64,000 bases of DNA from Paludibacterium denitrificans. Lineage in GTDB: Bacteria > Pseudomonadota > Gammaproteobacteria > Burkholderiales > Chromobacteriaceae. Numbering within the stretch: the first letter of the stretch is position 1; every line of letters starts with the position of its first letter. Below, one piece after another: positions 43,401-52,985 of this stretch. The stretch spans positions 2,046,001-2,110,000 of the forward strand of contig NZ_WLYX01000001.1 in assembly GCF_009707705.1 (NCBI RefSeq). Reading direction: 5' to 3'. Under the pieces are notes generated by a model. It was not told the origin of the DNA. It saw only the letters and a program-made list of their open reading frames with translations, and ran no database searches. Both the position numbers and the translations under genes were made by a program.

Positions 43401-43762
43401 TGGGCGTGTGTTTGTCTATCGACGACTTTGGCACCGGTTATTCGTCGCTGTCGTATCTCAAGCGCTTTCCGCTGAATACCCTGAAAATTGACCGTTCTTT
43501 TGTCGACGGCCTGCCGCATGACGAGGACAACGCCGCCATCGCCGAAGCCATTCTCGCCATGTCGCGCAAGCTCAAGTTTGCCGTGGTGGCGGAAGGCGTG
43601 GAAACGGCCGAACAGGCCGATTTCCTGCAATCCAAGGGGTGCCATATGCTGCAGGGCTATCTGTTCAGCAAACCGGTGCCAGCGGAAGCCTTTGCTGCTG
43701 TGTATGCCCGGCTGGCCGCGGCCGTGCCGTCCGTCGCTCCGACCGGGCTGCTGGAGCGCTGA
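40460..43762 (+). CDS. Membrane PAS-GGDEF-EAL cyclic-di-GMP enzyme (lesions)
   Basis: An N-terminal membrane region of about eight helices (MASE-like, residues 15-250) is followed by three PAS domains (about 280-400, 405-530, 530-650), a GGDEF domain with intact LGGDEF but no RxxD inhibitory site before it, and an EAL domain with EALIRWRHPE, NLSARQF, IDDFGTGYSSLSYL, LKIDRSFV and AEGVETAEQ. Both catalytic motifs look intact, so it may make and degrade c-di-GMP; in such hybrids one activity often dominates. Lesions lie near 40855 (CTTAAGCC for CTGGCC), 40945, 42200, 42985 and 43100 (CTTAACG for CTGGCG, restoring VPLARFIGLAEETG). GTG 40490 is an alternative start with a better GGAG. Confidence 0.85.
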
Positions 43763-43835
43763 ACGCCGGAGTTGCCTGCGCCAGCAGCGGGCGTTGGCGT
43801 TACAATAGCGGCCAACCTCTATCTGAAGACATGCC

Positions 43836-44589
43836 ATGAGCAACAAACGCCTGATTCACGGCTTTCATGCCATCAATGCCCGCTTGTGGCAAAACCCCAA
43901 TAGCCTGCTGGAAATCTGGCTGGCTGGCGGCTTAACAGGATGCCCGCGCCAAGGCCGTGCTGGAAAAAGCCGCCGAGGAAAACATCAAGCTGCACATCGT
44001 CGACAAGGAACGACTGGACAGCATGACCGGCAATGCCCGCCATCAGGGCGTGGCTTAGCATGATTGACGCCAGCCGCAACCATGTCAATCTGGACGACGT
44101 GCTGGAAAATCTCAGCGAACCGCCGCTGTTGCTGATTCTGGATGGCGTGACCGATCCGCATAACCTCGGCGCCTGCCTGCGTGTGGCCGATGCCATGGGT
44201 GCGCATGCGGTGATCGCACCGAAAGACCGTTCCGCCACGCTCAATGCCACCGTGTCGAAAGTGGCCTGCGGCGCCGCCGAAGTGGTGCCGTATATCACCG
44301 TCACCAATCTGGCGCGTACCCTGCGCGACCTCAAGGATGCCGGGGTGTGGATTGCCGGTACCACCATGGAAGCAGATACCGATCTGTACCATTTCGAGGC
44401 AGCGCGCTGGCCTGGGTCATGGGGGCGGAAGGCGAGGGCATGCGCCGCCTGACGCGCGAACATTGCGACGTGCTGGTGTCGATCCCGATGTTTGGCACGG
44501 TGGAAAGCCTGAATGTCTCGGTATCGTCCGGCATGGTACTGAGCGAAAGCCGCCGCCAGCGTGTGCTCAAGGCGGAGGCGTCGGCCTGA
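43836..44589 (+). CDS. rlmB: 23S rRNA (guanosine-2'-O-)-methyltransferase RlmB (lesions)
   Basis: A SpoU-family (SPOUT) methyltransferase that makes Gm2251 in 23S rRNA is indicated by [12 protein letters not shown] at the N-terminus, motif 1 [17 protein letters not shown], motif 2 [12 protein letters not shown] and motif 3 [18 protein letters not shown] with the trefoil knot. Lesions: 43934 (GCTTAACAG for GCTGGCAG), 44056 (GCTTAGC for GCTGGC) and about 44399. About 250 residues when repaired. Confidence 0.92.
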
Positions 44590-44591
44590 GT

Positions 44592-44642
44592 TTCGGCCAA
44601 CCTTGCACGGCACAACCCCGCCCGGTTCCGGCGGGGTTTTTC
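44592..44642 (+). terminator. rlmB terminator with repeat copy
   Basis: A TTCGGCCAAC copy (44592-44601) is followed by the stem AACCCCGCC / GGCGGGGTT with a loop of about 8 nt and a T-run. Confidence 0.85.
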
Positions 44643-44698
44643 ATGGCCGGTTAGCTGACGCGGTGGAACTTTATCGACAGCCATGGTCCATTCGGTAT

Positions 44699-44715
44699 AT
44701 ACCTGACTGGGGTAT
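44699..44715. promoter_or_regulatory. Candidate CsoR-type copper operator
   Basis: ATACCTGACTGGGGTAT is an inverted ATACC / GGGGTAT element, much like the GC-tract operators bound by CsoR repressors (for example ATACCC-N-GGGGGTAT of Bacillus copZA). It lies 30 bases before the copper oxidase gene, in the expected promoter region, and the operon encodes a CsoR-family protein. Confidence 0.6.
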
Positions 44716-44744
44716 GCAATGTTATGGGCAAAGGAACACACACG

Positions 44745-46232
44745 ATGGATCGTCGCCATTTTCTGCAGTTTGCCGCCACCCTGACGGCCAGTACCTGTTG
44801 GGCACGCCAAAGCTGGGCGCAGGGCATGGATCACCATGCCATGTCTGGTGCCGCGGCTGGGACAGCCGCCGTGCCGCTCGGCAGAACACTTTCACTTGCC
44901 GCGCCAGCGGCCGCTCAATGCCTTGCCGCGCCTTGCCAATCAGGCGGGCGCCGGACACTTTGCCGCCAGCTTGCGCGCCGCGCCGGTACAACTGCAGCTG
45001 GCACCGGACCTCCCCGCTACGACGTTCTGGGCTTACAACGGCCAGTGCCCGGCCCAGCCATTGTGGCGCAGGAAGGCGATAGCGTGGCCTTGCACTTTGC
45101 CAATCAGCTCGCTCAGCCCACCACGATCCACTGGCACGGTTTGCCGGTGCCGCCTGCTCAGGATGGCAATCCGCACGATCCGGTACTGCCGGGGCAGCAG
45201 CGTGATTACCGTTTCACCCTGCCGCAAGGCTCGGCGGGCACTTACTGGTATCACCCGCATCCGCATGGCCTGACCGGGCAACAGGCCTACATGGGGCTGG
45301 CCGGGGTGTTTGTGGTCAAGGCCAAGGACGATCCGCTGGCATCGCTGCCGGAGCAGTGGCTGGTGTTGTCCGATCTCAAGTTGGCCGAAAACGGCCAGAT
45401 CGCCGCCAACAGCATGGCCGACCGGCATGATGGCCGCGAAGGCCAGTTCGTGTTGGTCAACGCCGGGTTACAGCCGGTACTGACGCTGGCGGCCGGAGAG
45501 CGTCAACGCTGGCGGCTGTGGAATGCCACCAATGCGCGCATCCTGAAACTGGCATTGCTTAAGCGCATGAAGTGCATCTGGTGGGCACCAGCGGAGGCTT
45601 GCTGGCCGCGCCTCGGCGGATCGACAGCATCATGCTCTCGCCGGGCGAACGCGTGGAAATCGTGGTGACGGCGCGCTTTAGCGCCGGTCAGCCGCAGGGC
45701 CTGCTCGCCTTGCCATACAACCGTGGCAAGGCCATGGGGCCAGAGTTGGCCGAACCCTTGACGCTGGCGGACGTGCACCAGCACGGCCGTGTCGCCACGC
45801 CACTGCTGCCGACGAATTTGCGCACGATAAGTGCACTGGGTACTCCAGCCGTGCGGCGCACGGTGGAATTTGCCGAAAACATGGCCGACCCGGCTGCGAT
45901 GTTCCTGATCAACGGCAAAAAGTTCGACATGAATCGGGTGGATTTCGTCGGTAAAGTCGGCCAGATTGAAGAATGGGACATCGTCAGCAAGGCGCACATG
46001 GATCACCCTTTCCACCTGCATGGCACGCAGTTTCAAGTGCTGGCGCGCACGGACGATGGCATCTGGCAGGACGAGCCGTTTCTCGCCCTGGCGCGACGTG
46101 GTCAACGTGCCTGCTGGCGAGAGCGTGCGCTTGCGTTTTGTTCAGTCACAACCCGGCCTGCGCATGTTCCACTGCCACATTCTGGAACACGAAGATGCAG
46201 GCATGATGGGCATGCTGGAGGTCAGGGCCTAG
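44745..46232 (+). CDS. Tat-exported multicopper oxidase, CueO/CopA-like (lesions)
   Basis: The N-terminus MDRRHFLQFAATL is a twin-arginine signal. Copper ligands are visible: THIHWHG-type TIHWHGLPV, YWYHPHPHG, HPFHLHGTQF and the C-terminal HCHILEHEDAGMMG, giving one type 1 and a trinuclear type 2/3 centre. Such periplasmic oxidases detoxify Cu(I). Four lesions lie near 44880, 45054 (one G lost in CCCGGGCCC), 45560 (GCTTAAGCG for GCTGGCG) and 46091 (CCTGG read as CCCTGG). About 495 residues. AAGGA precedes ATG 44745. A CsoR-like operator and a downstream CsoR gene suggest copper induction. Confidence 0.88.
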
Positions 46233-46266
46233 TCCTGACCCGGCTTTTTCCGAAATGGCACACAAC

Positions 46267-46606
46267 ATGAATCAAACCTTGTCAGACCCAGAACAGTTGG
46301 CCGAAACCGCTTGCTGCAGCAAGAGCGTGGTGCAGCCCAACAAAGCCGCCCTGCTGAAGCGCCCGGCGCGCGTGGAAGGGCAGGTGCGCGGCATCGGCCA
46401 GCATGGTGGAAGCCGACCGTTACTGCGTGGATATTCTCACGCAGGTGGCGGCGGTGAAGTCGGCGCTCGACGCCGTGGCCATGCAGTTGCTGGAAAACCA
46501 CATGAACGGTTGCGTCAGCCGCGCCATGGTAGAGGGCGATGCGGCCGGAATGGTGACCGAACTGCTGGATGTGGTGAAAAAATTCGCTGAAACGGAGCCG
46601 ACATGA
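46267..46606 (+). CDS. CsoR/RcnR-family metal-sensing repressor (one lesion)
   Basis: The all-helical DUF156 fold is recognised by VEGQVRGIGxMVEADRYCVDILTQVAAV and LLENHMNGCVSRAM: the Cys-His-Cys trio (C in DRYC, H and C in ENHMNGC) is the Cu(I) site of CsoR. The repressor leaves DNA when metal binds. One extra base at 46400 breaks the frame between RGIGQ and MVEAD. The N-terminal 30 residues include a Cys pair (TACCSKS), which is unusual. It follows the copper oxidase by 34 bases and overlaps the next start by ATGA. Confidence 0.85.
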
Positions 46607-46904
46607 AATCCCTCTGGCTGCTTGCGGCGCTGCTGCCGGGCGTTGCCCCCGCCGCGGCGATTCCGTTTGAAACCTTCATCCGCCTGTCGCGCGGCATGTC
46701 GGAAGCCGAGGCCGTCAGCCCTGGCTAAGCCCGCCCGATTACGTCAGTGACGGCATTTCCACCCGCCACCGCCACGGCCCGTACACCGTGTTCGTCACGC
46801 GCAAGAAGATGTCATGGATGGCCGACGCGTTCACGCCCTATACCACCACGCTGACCATTGCCAATGGCGTGGTGGAAGATATTGAACGCGAAAAGCATTT
46901 CTGA
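46603..46904 (+). CDS. Small secreted protein of the copper operon (lesions)
   Basis: I do not recognise the family firmly. It has a signal peptide (MKSLWLLAALLPGVAPAAA) and a SmpA/BamE-like or DUF2845-like segment, RLSRGMSEAEAVSLAGPPDYV, where a Gly-Met-Ser-x-x-Glu helix is followed by GPPDYV, then strands ending in IANGVVEDIEREKHF. Two adjacent lesions, 46728 (CCTGG read as CCCTGG) and 46735 (GCTAAGC for GCTGGC), break the frame; together they restore a product of about 99 residues. Translation is coupled to the CsoR gene. Confidence 0.6.
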
Positions 46905-46927
46905 GCCATCGTCCGCTACCGCACCAT

Positions 46928-46956
46928 TTGCCTAGCCGCCGCAATGCGCGTAAAAT
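46928..46956 (+). promoter_or_regulatory. Candidate promoter of the rpsF operon
   Basis: TTGCCT (46928-46933) and TAAAAT (46951-46956) are separated by 17 bases, about 70 bases before rpsF. Confidence 0.5.
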
Positions 46957-46975
46957 GCTGCGGTTTTAACACCTT

Positions 46976-47002
46976 GCCTTTTGCAACCGCATGGCAAAAG
47001 GC
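46976..47002 (+). promoter_or_regulatory. rpsF leader hairpin, possible S6:S18 autoregulatory site
   Basis: GCCTTTTGC and GCAAAAGGC form a perfect 9-bp stem with the loop AACCGCATG, ending 22 bases before the rpsF ATG. There is no T-run, so it is not a terminator. In many bacteria an S6:S18 complex represses its own operon by binding a leader RNA with an exposed CCG; the loop here contains CCG. The role is inferred. Confidence 0.45.
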
Positions 47003-47024
47003 TAAATAGCCAAAAGGAGTTCAC

Positions 47025-47403
47025 ATGCGTCATTACGAAATCGTGTTCATCGTCCATCCGGACCAGAGCGAACAGGTTCCGGCCATGATCGAGCGCTACA
47101 AGGGCATGGTTCTGGCCGCTGAAGGCAAGATCCATCGTCTGGAAGACTGGGGCCGCCGTCAACTGGCTTACCCGATCCAGAAGCTGCACAAGGCTCACTA
47201 TGTTCTGATGAACGTGGAATGCCAGGCTGAAACCCTCGCCGAGATCGAGCACGCCTTCAAGTTCAACGACGCCGTTCTGCGTCACCTGACCATCAAGATG
47301 GATCGCGCCGTAACCGAAGCGTCCCCGATGATGAAGGACGAAAAGGCCAAGAACCTGCTGGATGCCCAGCAGTTAAGCAGCCGAGACCGAAGCTGCAGCC
47401 TGA
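47025..47403 (+). CDS. rpsF: 30S ribosomal protein S6 (one lesion)
   Basis: [18 protein letters not shown], the central [22 protein letters not shown] and [16 protein letters not shown] identify S6. AAAAGGAG precedes ATG 47025. Near the C-terminus GTTGGC has become GTTAAGC at 47374; repair gives [13 protein letters not shown] and a stop at 47401-47403, for 125 residues. The uncorrected frame runs into priB. It is the first gene of rpsF-priB-rpsR-rplI. Confidence 0.96.
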
Positions 47404-47422
47404 TTCAGGCCGCACTACGGAC

Positions 47423-47722
47423 TTGCAGAACCGTCTGGTACTGACCGCCACGGTCGACCGCGAAGACGCCTTGAGATACACGCCCGCTGGCTTGCCAGTG
47501 CTGGAAATGTGGCTCAGACATCAGTCAAGGCAGACATCTTGCGGGTTTGAACGTGATGTGGCTTGCGAAATGCAGGCCGTCCTGATTGGCGACAATGCCC
47601 GGAAACTCTCCGGGACACTGGCAGGCAACACGGTGAATGTCACCGGTTTCATTGCCCAGCGTAGCCTCAGGAATCCTCGGTTAGTGCTGCATATCGAATA
47701 TGTTGAATTTGTAAAAGGTTAG
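47423..47722 (+). CDS. priB: Primosomal replication protein N (PriB)
   Basis: This intact 99-residue OB-fold protein begins [35 protein letters not shown] and contains [21 protein letters not shown]. PriB binds single-stranded DNA with PriA at stalled forks. Its position between rpsF and rpsR is the conserved operon of beta- and gammaproteobacteria. Confidence 0.94.
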   Translation: MQNRLVLTATVDREDALRYTPAGLPVLEMWLRHQSRQTSCGFERDVACEMQAVLIGDNARKLSGTLAGNTVNVTGFIAQRSLRNPRLVLHIEYVEFVKG

Positions 47723-47727
47723 TCAAA

Positions 47728-47954
47728 ATGGCTCGTCAACTCTTCAAGCGCAAGAAGTTCTGCCGCTTCACGGCAGAAGGCATCAAGGAAATCGACTACA
47801 AATCGGTTGATCTCCTCAAGGATTTCATCGCCGAAAACGGCAAAATCATCCCGGCTCGCATTACCGGTACGAAAGCTCGCTACCAGCGTCAGCTGACGAC
47901 CGCTATCAAGCGCGCTCGTTTCCGGCTTTCCTGCCGTACACCGACCAGCACTAA
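47728..47954 (+). CDS. rpsR: 30S ribosomal protein S18 (one lesion)
   Basis: [50 protein letters not shown] and LPYTDQH are S18 signatures. CCTGG is read as CCGG at 47917; repair gives [14 protein letters not shown] and TAA 47952-47954, for 75 residues. S18 forms a heterodimer with S6 in the 30S platform. Confidence 0.96.
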
Positions 47955-47972
47955 ACCGGGAAAGGACACGAG

Positions 47973-48421
47973 ATGCAAATCATTCTGCTCGAAAAAGTCG
48001 CTAACTTGGGTCAACTGGGTGACGTAGTTAAAGTTAAAAACGGCTACGCCCGTAACTTCCTGATCCCGCAAGGCAAAGCCAAGCGTGCCAACGAAGCCAA
48101 CCTGAAGGAATTCGAAGCTCGCCGCGCCGAGCTGGAAGCCCATCAGGCGCAAATCCGGCTGACGCGCAAGCCCGTGCCGCTAAACTGGTTGACGCGGTTG
48201 TTACCGTTGCCCAGAAGGCTGGTGTGGATGGCCGTCTGTTCGGTTCCGTTACCAACGTCGACATCGCTGAAGCTGTTACCGCTTCTGGCGTTGAAATCAA
48301 GCGTTTCGAAGTTCGTCTGCCGGACGGCCCGTTGAAGGCCATCGGTGAATACGACATCGAAATCGCTCTGCACCACGACGTGGTTGCTCCGATCAAGATC
48401 GTTGTAACGCCGGAAGCCTGA
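47973..48421 (+). CDS. rplI: 50S ribosomal protein L9 (one lesion)
   Basis: [36 protein letters not shown] is the conserved L9 N-terminal domain, followed by the long helix and the C-terminal domain with [21 protein letters not shown] is read as CCGG at 48162; repair restores [18 protein letters not shown]. 149 residues. It ends the operon. Confidence 0.96.
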
Positions 48422-48445
48422 TTCCAGTTTCTGGAATGGCCCCGC

Positions 48446-48476
48446 AAAAAAGCCCGCTCATGTAGCGGGCTTTTTT
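48446..48476 (+). terminator. rpsF-priB-rpsR-rplI operon terminator
   Basis: AAAAAAGCCCGCT and AGCGGGCTTTTTT form a strong hairpin with T-run 25 bases after the rplI stop; it can also end the convergent DUF2322 gene. Confidence 0.9.
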
Positions 48477-48527
48477 TATTTGGACTTCGGCCAACTTCTG
48501 TTGGCATCGCCGCACAGGTGCGCAGAT

Positions 48528-48863
48528 TTAGTCCTGACGGGCAATGATGCTGCCTTGCAGCGTGGCGGCCTGCTGTTCGGCAATCGCCAGCAGGCGGTCG
48601 ATATTGGGATGTTTGCCCGGAAACTGGCGCGCATCGGCGGTGTGTTCGGCATACAGGGCCAGCCCTTCCGGGCGGCGGCCGGATTGATGGCGCCGTGACG
48701 TTGCAGCAACGCATGGTAAACCCGCACCGAACCGGCCGTACCGGCTGATTTTCCAGCCTAAGCATACGCGCTGGCCGTTGCTGTCCAGTAGTTCGATGGC
48801 GGCAATCGCATCAACGGTGGGCAGGGTGTTCAGGTTGTCCTGAAAAGAGCGTGGTGGCGTCAT
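48528..48863 (-). CDS. DUF2322 family protein (lesions)
   Basis: The family tail LYAEHTADARQFPGKHPNIDRLL and the middle VRVYHALLQRHGAINPAAAR place this small cytoplasmic protein in DUF2322 (no known function). The N-terminus reads MTPPRSFQDNLNTLPTVDAIAAIELLDSNGQRV. Lesions near 48755 (TTAGG), 48700 and 48680 shift the frame three times. Start 48863 has AAGGAA 8 bases before it. About 110 residues. Confidence 0.7.
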   Translation of the reverse strand: MTPPRSFQDNLNTLPTVDAIAAIELLDSNGQRVCLGWKISRYGRFGAGLPCVAATSRRHQSGRRPEGLALYAEHTADARQFPGKHPNIDRLLAIAEQQAATLQGSIIARQD

Positions 48864-48923
48864 GATCAATTCCTTGGGACAAGGCAGTCGGCCTTGCCGG
48901 GTTTCGTGAGTACAATAGTCGGC

Positions 48924-50025
48924 ATGAAGACAAGCCGTACGGATGATATGACGATTTCTCGCAAACGGTTAATGCTAATTGTGTTGGGTGCCTTGCTCGG
49001 GCTGGCTACTCTCGCCCGGCTGGGCGTCCGACTGCTATTGGGGCCGAGCCTGCCCGCCTATCGGGTAACGGTCAAACCGCTGGTGCAGACGGTGGTGGCG
49101 ACCGGGCGGTTGTCCAGTGTCACGGCGGCCAGTCTGGGGGCGACGGTGACGGCGCGGGTGGTCGCCACGCCGGTGGAAGAGGGCAGTGCCGTACGCAAGG
49201 GCGCGGTGCTGCTGCGGCTGGAGTCGGATGAAGCCGTGGCGCTGCGGGCGCAGGCACAGGCTGCCGTGGCACAGGCCGAGGCAACGTTGGCCGAAGCCCA
49301 GCGTCATTACCAGCGTCAGCATGGCCTGTTTACACAGGGTTTCATCAGTCAGGCGGCCATGGATAGCGAAGCCAAGGCGCTGCAGCTGGCGCAAGCCCAA
49401 CTGGATGCGGCCAGCCAGCAGCGTACCGCTACCGATGTACGGCTGTCCCAGCTGACCGTGCGGGCACCGGCCGATGGCGTGCTGGTCAAGCGTAACGTGG
49501 AAGCCGGTGCTCTGGTCACCGCAGGTAGTGCGGCGCTGACTTTTGCCCCGGCTGGCCAGACCGAGGTGTTGCTGGATATGGATGAGCGCTATCTGGCCCG
49601 GCTGGCGCTGGGGCGAGCCGCGCGTGGCGGCGGATGCCTACCCGCAGGCTCCGTTTGAGGCCAAGGTGGTGCGCATTGCGCCGCTGGTGAACCGCGAACG
49701 CGGCACGGTGGAAGTGCGATTGCAACCGGCCGGGGCGTTGCCCGCCGGTTTGCGCCAGGACATGACGGTATCGGCGGAAATCATCGCCGCGCGCAAGAAC
49801 GCTGCCATGGTGCTGCCCGCCTCGGCGGTACACGACAGTGCGTTGCTCACGCCGTGGGTGTGGGCGGTGCAGTCGGGCCGGGTGGTCAAACGCACGTTGC
49901 GGCTGGGCTTGGTGACGGATGGCTGGGCCGAAGTGTTGCAGGGTTTGCAGCCGGGTGAGCGGGTGCTGACTGGCGATGCGCTGGTGACGGCAGGCGAGCG
50001 GGTGCGTGTGACGGAGGCCGACTGA
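48924..50025 (+). CDS. HlyD/MacA-type periplasmic adaptor (one lesion)
   Basis: An N-terminal membrane anchor (LMLIVLGALLGLATLARLG) precedes a lipoyl half-motif (LGATVTARVVATPVEEGSAVRKGAVLLRLES), an alpha-helical hairpin rich in Gln/Ala, the second lipoyl half (VRAPADGVLVKRNVEAGALVTAG), and beta-barrel and proximal domains. One extra G at 49614 breaks the frame before ARVAADAYPQAPFEAKVV. About 366 residues. Stop and permease start overlap (ATGA). It forms an ABC exporter with the next two genes; the cargo is unknown. Confidence 0.85.
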
Positions 50026-51239
50026 TGCCGTTTGAATGGGCGGTGGCGCTGCGGTTGTTACGCGAGGGGCGTTTCCAGACCGTGCTGATCCTGGCCGGGG
50101 TGACCATCGGCGTTGCCGTGGTAGTGTATATCACCGCCATCGTCAACGGCCTGCAGAGCAACATCATCGACAAAACCTTGTCGACGCAGGCGCATATCGT
50201 GCTCAAGCCGTTGGAGGACGAAAACCGTCGGCTGATCGTGCCGAGTGGCGGCGTGCAGGTGATGGCCGAGGTGGCCAAGCGCACCACGCGTGAGAACACC
50301 ATCGACAACTGGCAGCATCGGATGGCGCTGGTTAGGCAGATACCCGGCATTACGGCGGCTGCCGCCATGGCCAGCGGGCCGGGCTTTGCCACCAAGGGTG
50401 GGGTGCAGGAGTCCATCTCGCTGATGGGGGTGGAACTGGCGGATTACCTGAAAGTGGTGCGGCTGGACAACAAGCTGGTGAAGGGGCAGGTCAAGCTGCC
50501 CAATGGCTCGGTGATGATCGGCATGGAGCTGGCGCGCAAGCTGGGGCTCGCGCCGGGAGATCGGCTGCGCGTGGTGTCCGCCACCGGCAGTGCCGACAGC
50601 TACACCATCAGCGCGGTACTGGATTTTGGCCTGAAAGACCTGAACGCGCGCTGGGTAATGCTGCCGCTGCGCGCGGCGCAATCGCTGCTCGGCTACCAGC
50701 TGGATGTGACCGAAATCTACCTGAAAACGGCGGACTTGTTTCAGGCCGACAGGTTGGCCGAAGAAGCCGCCAGCCGTACCGGCCTGATGGCTGACAGCTG
50801 GAAAACCACCAATGCCCAGCTGGTAACGGCGTTGCGCAGCCAGAGCGCCTCCTCCAACATGATCAAGGTATTTGTTTCGCTCGCCATTGCGCTGGGGATT
50901 GCCTCGGTGCTGGTGGTGTCGGTGGTGCAGCGCCAGCGCGAGATCGGTATCTTGCGGGCGATGGGCACGGCGCGGCGCATCTTGCTGATTTTCCTGATTC
51001 AGGGCGGCATTGTCGGCTTGTTTGGTTCGGTGTTCGGCTCTGGTTTGGGGGCGCTGCTGGCATTGGGCTTTACCAAACTGGCGCGCAATACCGATGGCAG
51101 CCCGTTGTTTCCGGTGGTGGTGACGCCTTCGCTGTTTGTGGTCACCGCCGTCATCGCGACGCTGGTTGGTGTGTTGGCGGCGCTGGCTCCGGCACGACGG
51201 GCCGCCAAGCTGGACCCGGTGGAGGCAATTCGTGGCTGA
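50025..51239 (+). CDS. MacB/FtsX-type ABC permease
   Basis: This intact 404-residue protein has an N-terminal helix ([24 protein letters not shown]), a large periplasmic MacB-PCD domain, and three C-terminal helices beginning [36 protein letters not shown], the FtsX signature, and ending [20 protein letters not shown]. With the HlyD adaptor and the following ATPase it makes a tripartite, mechanotransmission-type exporter. Confidence 0.88.
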   Translation: MPFEWAVALRLLREGRFQTVLILAGVTIGVAVVVYITAIVNGLQSNIIDKTLSTQAHIVLKPLEDENRRLIVPSGGVQVMAEVAKRTTRENTIDNWQHRMALVRQIPGITAAAAMASGPGFATKGGVQESISLMGVELADYLKVVRLDNKLVKGQVKLPNGSVMIGMELARKLGLAPGDRLRVVSATGSADSYTISAVLDFGLKDLNARWVMLPLRAAQSLLGYQLDVTEIYLKTADLFQADRLAEEAASRTGLMADSWKTTNAQLVTALRSQSASSNMIKVFVSLAIALGIASVLVVSVVQRQREIGILRAMGTARRILLIFLIQGGIVGLFGSVFGSGLGALLALGFTKLARNTDGSPLFPVVVTPSLFVVTAVIATLVGVLAALAPARRAAKLDPVEAIRG

Positions 51240-51935
51240 TGTACTGGCATTACGGCAAATCCGCAAATTTTACGGCGGTGGCAAGGCGCCCAAGGTAGAG
51301 GTGCTGCATGGCATTGACCTGCAACTGGGTGAGGGCGAGTTTGCCGCGCTGATCGGGCCGTCTGGCTCCGGTAAATCCACCCTGCTCAATATCATGGGGC
51401 TACTGGAAACGCCCTCGTCCGGCGACATGGCGATTGCCGGTGAAGCGACCCAAGGGCTGGACGATGCTTAAGCCGCACCGCGCTGCGCAACCGTTACCTT
51501 GGTTTCATCTTCCAGTTTCACCATTTGCTGCCGGCATTTAGCGCACTGGAAAACGTGATGATGCCGGTGTTTGCCGGTCGCGGCCGCTTGCTGGCGGAAG
51601 ACCGCCAGCGGGCGAGGATGCTGCTGGAGCGCGTGGGGTTGGCCGAACATGCCTACAAGAAACCGGTGCAACTGTCCGGTGGCCAGCAACAACGCGTGGC
51701 CATTGTGCGCGCGCTGATGGCCCGCCCGCGGCTGGTGCTGGCCGACGAACCCACCGGCAATCTGGATACCCAGACGGCGGCGGAGGCATTTGCCCTGATG
51801 CGCGACATCAACCGCGAAGATGGCGTGACCTTTTTGATCGTGACGCATGATCCAAGGTTGGCCGAAACCTGTGACCGTCAGGTGCGGCTGGTGGATGGCC
51901 AACTGGTGTCGGAAGGTGCGCCAGCGCCATTCTGA
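51232..51935 (+). CDS. LolD/MacB-type ABC ATPase (one lesion)
   Basis: Walker [10 protein letters not shown], signature [15 protein letters not shown], Walker [13 protein letters not shown] and the H-loop [12 protein letters not shown] are present. GTG 51232 is the start; it overlaps the permease gene by 8 bases. A GCTTAAGCC lesion at 51470 (for GCTGGCC) splits the gene; repair gives [20 protein letters not shown]. About 234 residues. It carries two in-frame repeat copies (51638, 51857). Confidence 0.9.
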
Positions 51936-52148
51936 GGCGCGGGCCGGGCAAGGTTGCACCAGCGCTGTGCCGGTGCTGCTGCTATTCATGCACTAAGCGG
52001 CAAAACTACCATCCGCGTGCTGGCACGCTGTTTGCTAAATAGATTTTTGTGTTCTGGCGAAAGCTGGTCCGGTGCCTAGTCCCGCATCAGCCTGTTCTGC
52101 GCCAGTCTGCAAAGGAGAAAATACTGAGCGGCTCAGCCGCCACTAGAG

Positions 52149-52180
52149 ACGGGTTGGCCGAAGTCTTTCGGCCAACCCGT
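52149..52180. terminator. Inverted pair of repeats before the isochorismatase-like gene end
   Basis: ACGGGTTGGCCGAA and TTCGGCCAACCCGT make a 14-bp perfect stem with a 4-nt loop, 15 bases downstream of the minus-strand stop at 52195. Confidence 0.7.
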
Positions 52181-52194
52181 ACTCGCTTCTGGCC

Positions 52195-52746
52195 TTAGGG
52201 TTGTTCGCCCACCAGATATTTCTTGCTCATCGCCTTGAAGTGTTCGCTACCCGCCGCGCGTAGCAGTTCGAACAACACCATTTCCCGATTGACCAGTACC
52301 GCCCCGGCGTCGCGCATGCGCTGCAATCCCAGTTCGATGGCAGCTTACTGGCGGCTGGAGACAGCGTCCGTCACCACAAATACCTGTTTGCCGCTGGCCA
52401 AGAGCTGCAACACGGTTTGCAGTACGCAGACGTGGGTTTCCATGCCGCAGACGATAACCTGTGGCCGGGCCAGCAGGCTGGCGGGCAGACAGCTGCCATC
52501 CACGCAGGAAAAATGCAGTTTTTCACCGATGCAGGCATCCGGGGCGGCGGCCAGCAGGGCGGGCAGCGTGTGGCCCAGCCCGCGCGGGTATTGCTCGGAG
52601 AACACCACCGGTAGCCCGTTGTCGACGGCAACGCCCAGCAACCATTGCAATCGCGCCACCAGCCCGGTCGCATCGACCACGGCGGGTAGCAGTTTTTCCT
52701 GAATATCCACCACCAGCAGGGTGGCTTGTTCCTTGTCCATCAGCAT
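52195..52746 (-). CDS. Isochorismatase-like cysteine hydrolase (one lesion)
   Basis: The Asp-Lys-Cys triad of the family is visible: LLVVDIQEKLLP (Asp), IGEKLHFSC (Lys) and VICGMETHVCVLQT (Cys). Members hydrolyse amides or isochorismate; the compact 183-residue form resembles YcaC-type hydrolases with no assigned substrate. A stop at 52346 (CAGCTTAC for CAGCTGGC on the plus strand) interrupts it; repair restores AVSSRQPAAIELGLQRM. ATG 52746 follows AAGGATA. Confidence 0.8.
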
Positions 52747-52985
52747 CACGCTTGTATCCTTTATGGTTGTGCTGACACAGGGTAATCCCTTGATGGGAGG
52801 CGGGGGAACTTGTGGCACTATCGTGCGGTTTCCACTTACGCTTGTGGCGCCGACGCTAGGCTGGCGCCCGCTAAGGGTGCCTGCAAAACCTGCGGTTGCC
52901 AATGCGCCCGTAGCCTTGCCGGTATCCGCCAGACTACCGGCTACCGCCGTCTCGCAAGCCGCGGCGAGTGCCGGGGGAGAGACTC

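Noticed and set aside
47374..47444. Programmed frameshift linking rpsF to priB
   Set aside because: The shift coincides with a GTTAAGC lesion; the repaired rpsF has a normal end and priB a normal start.
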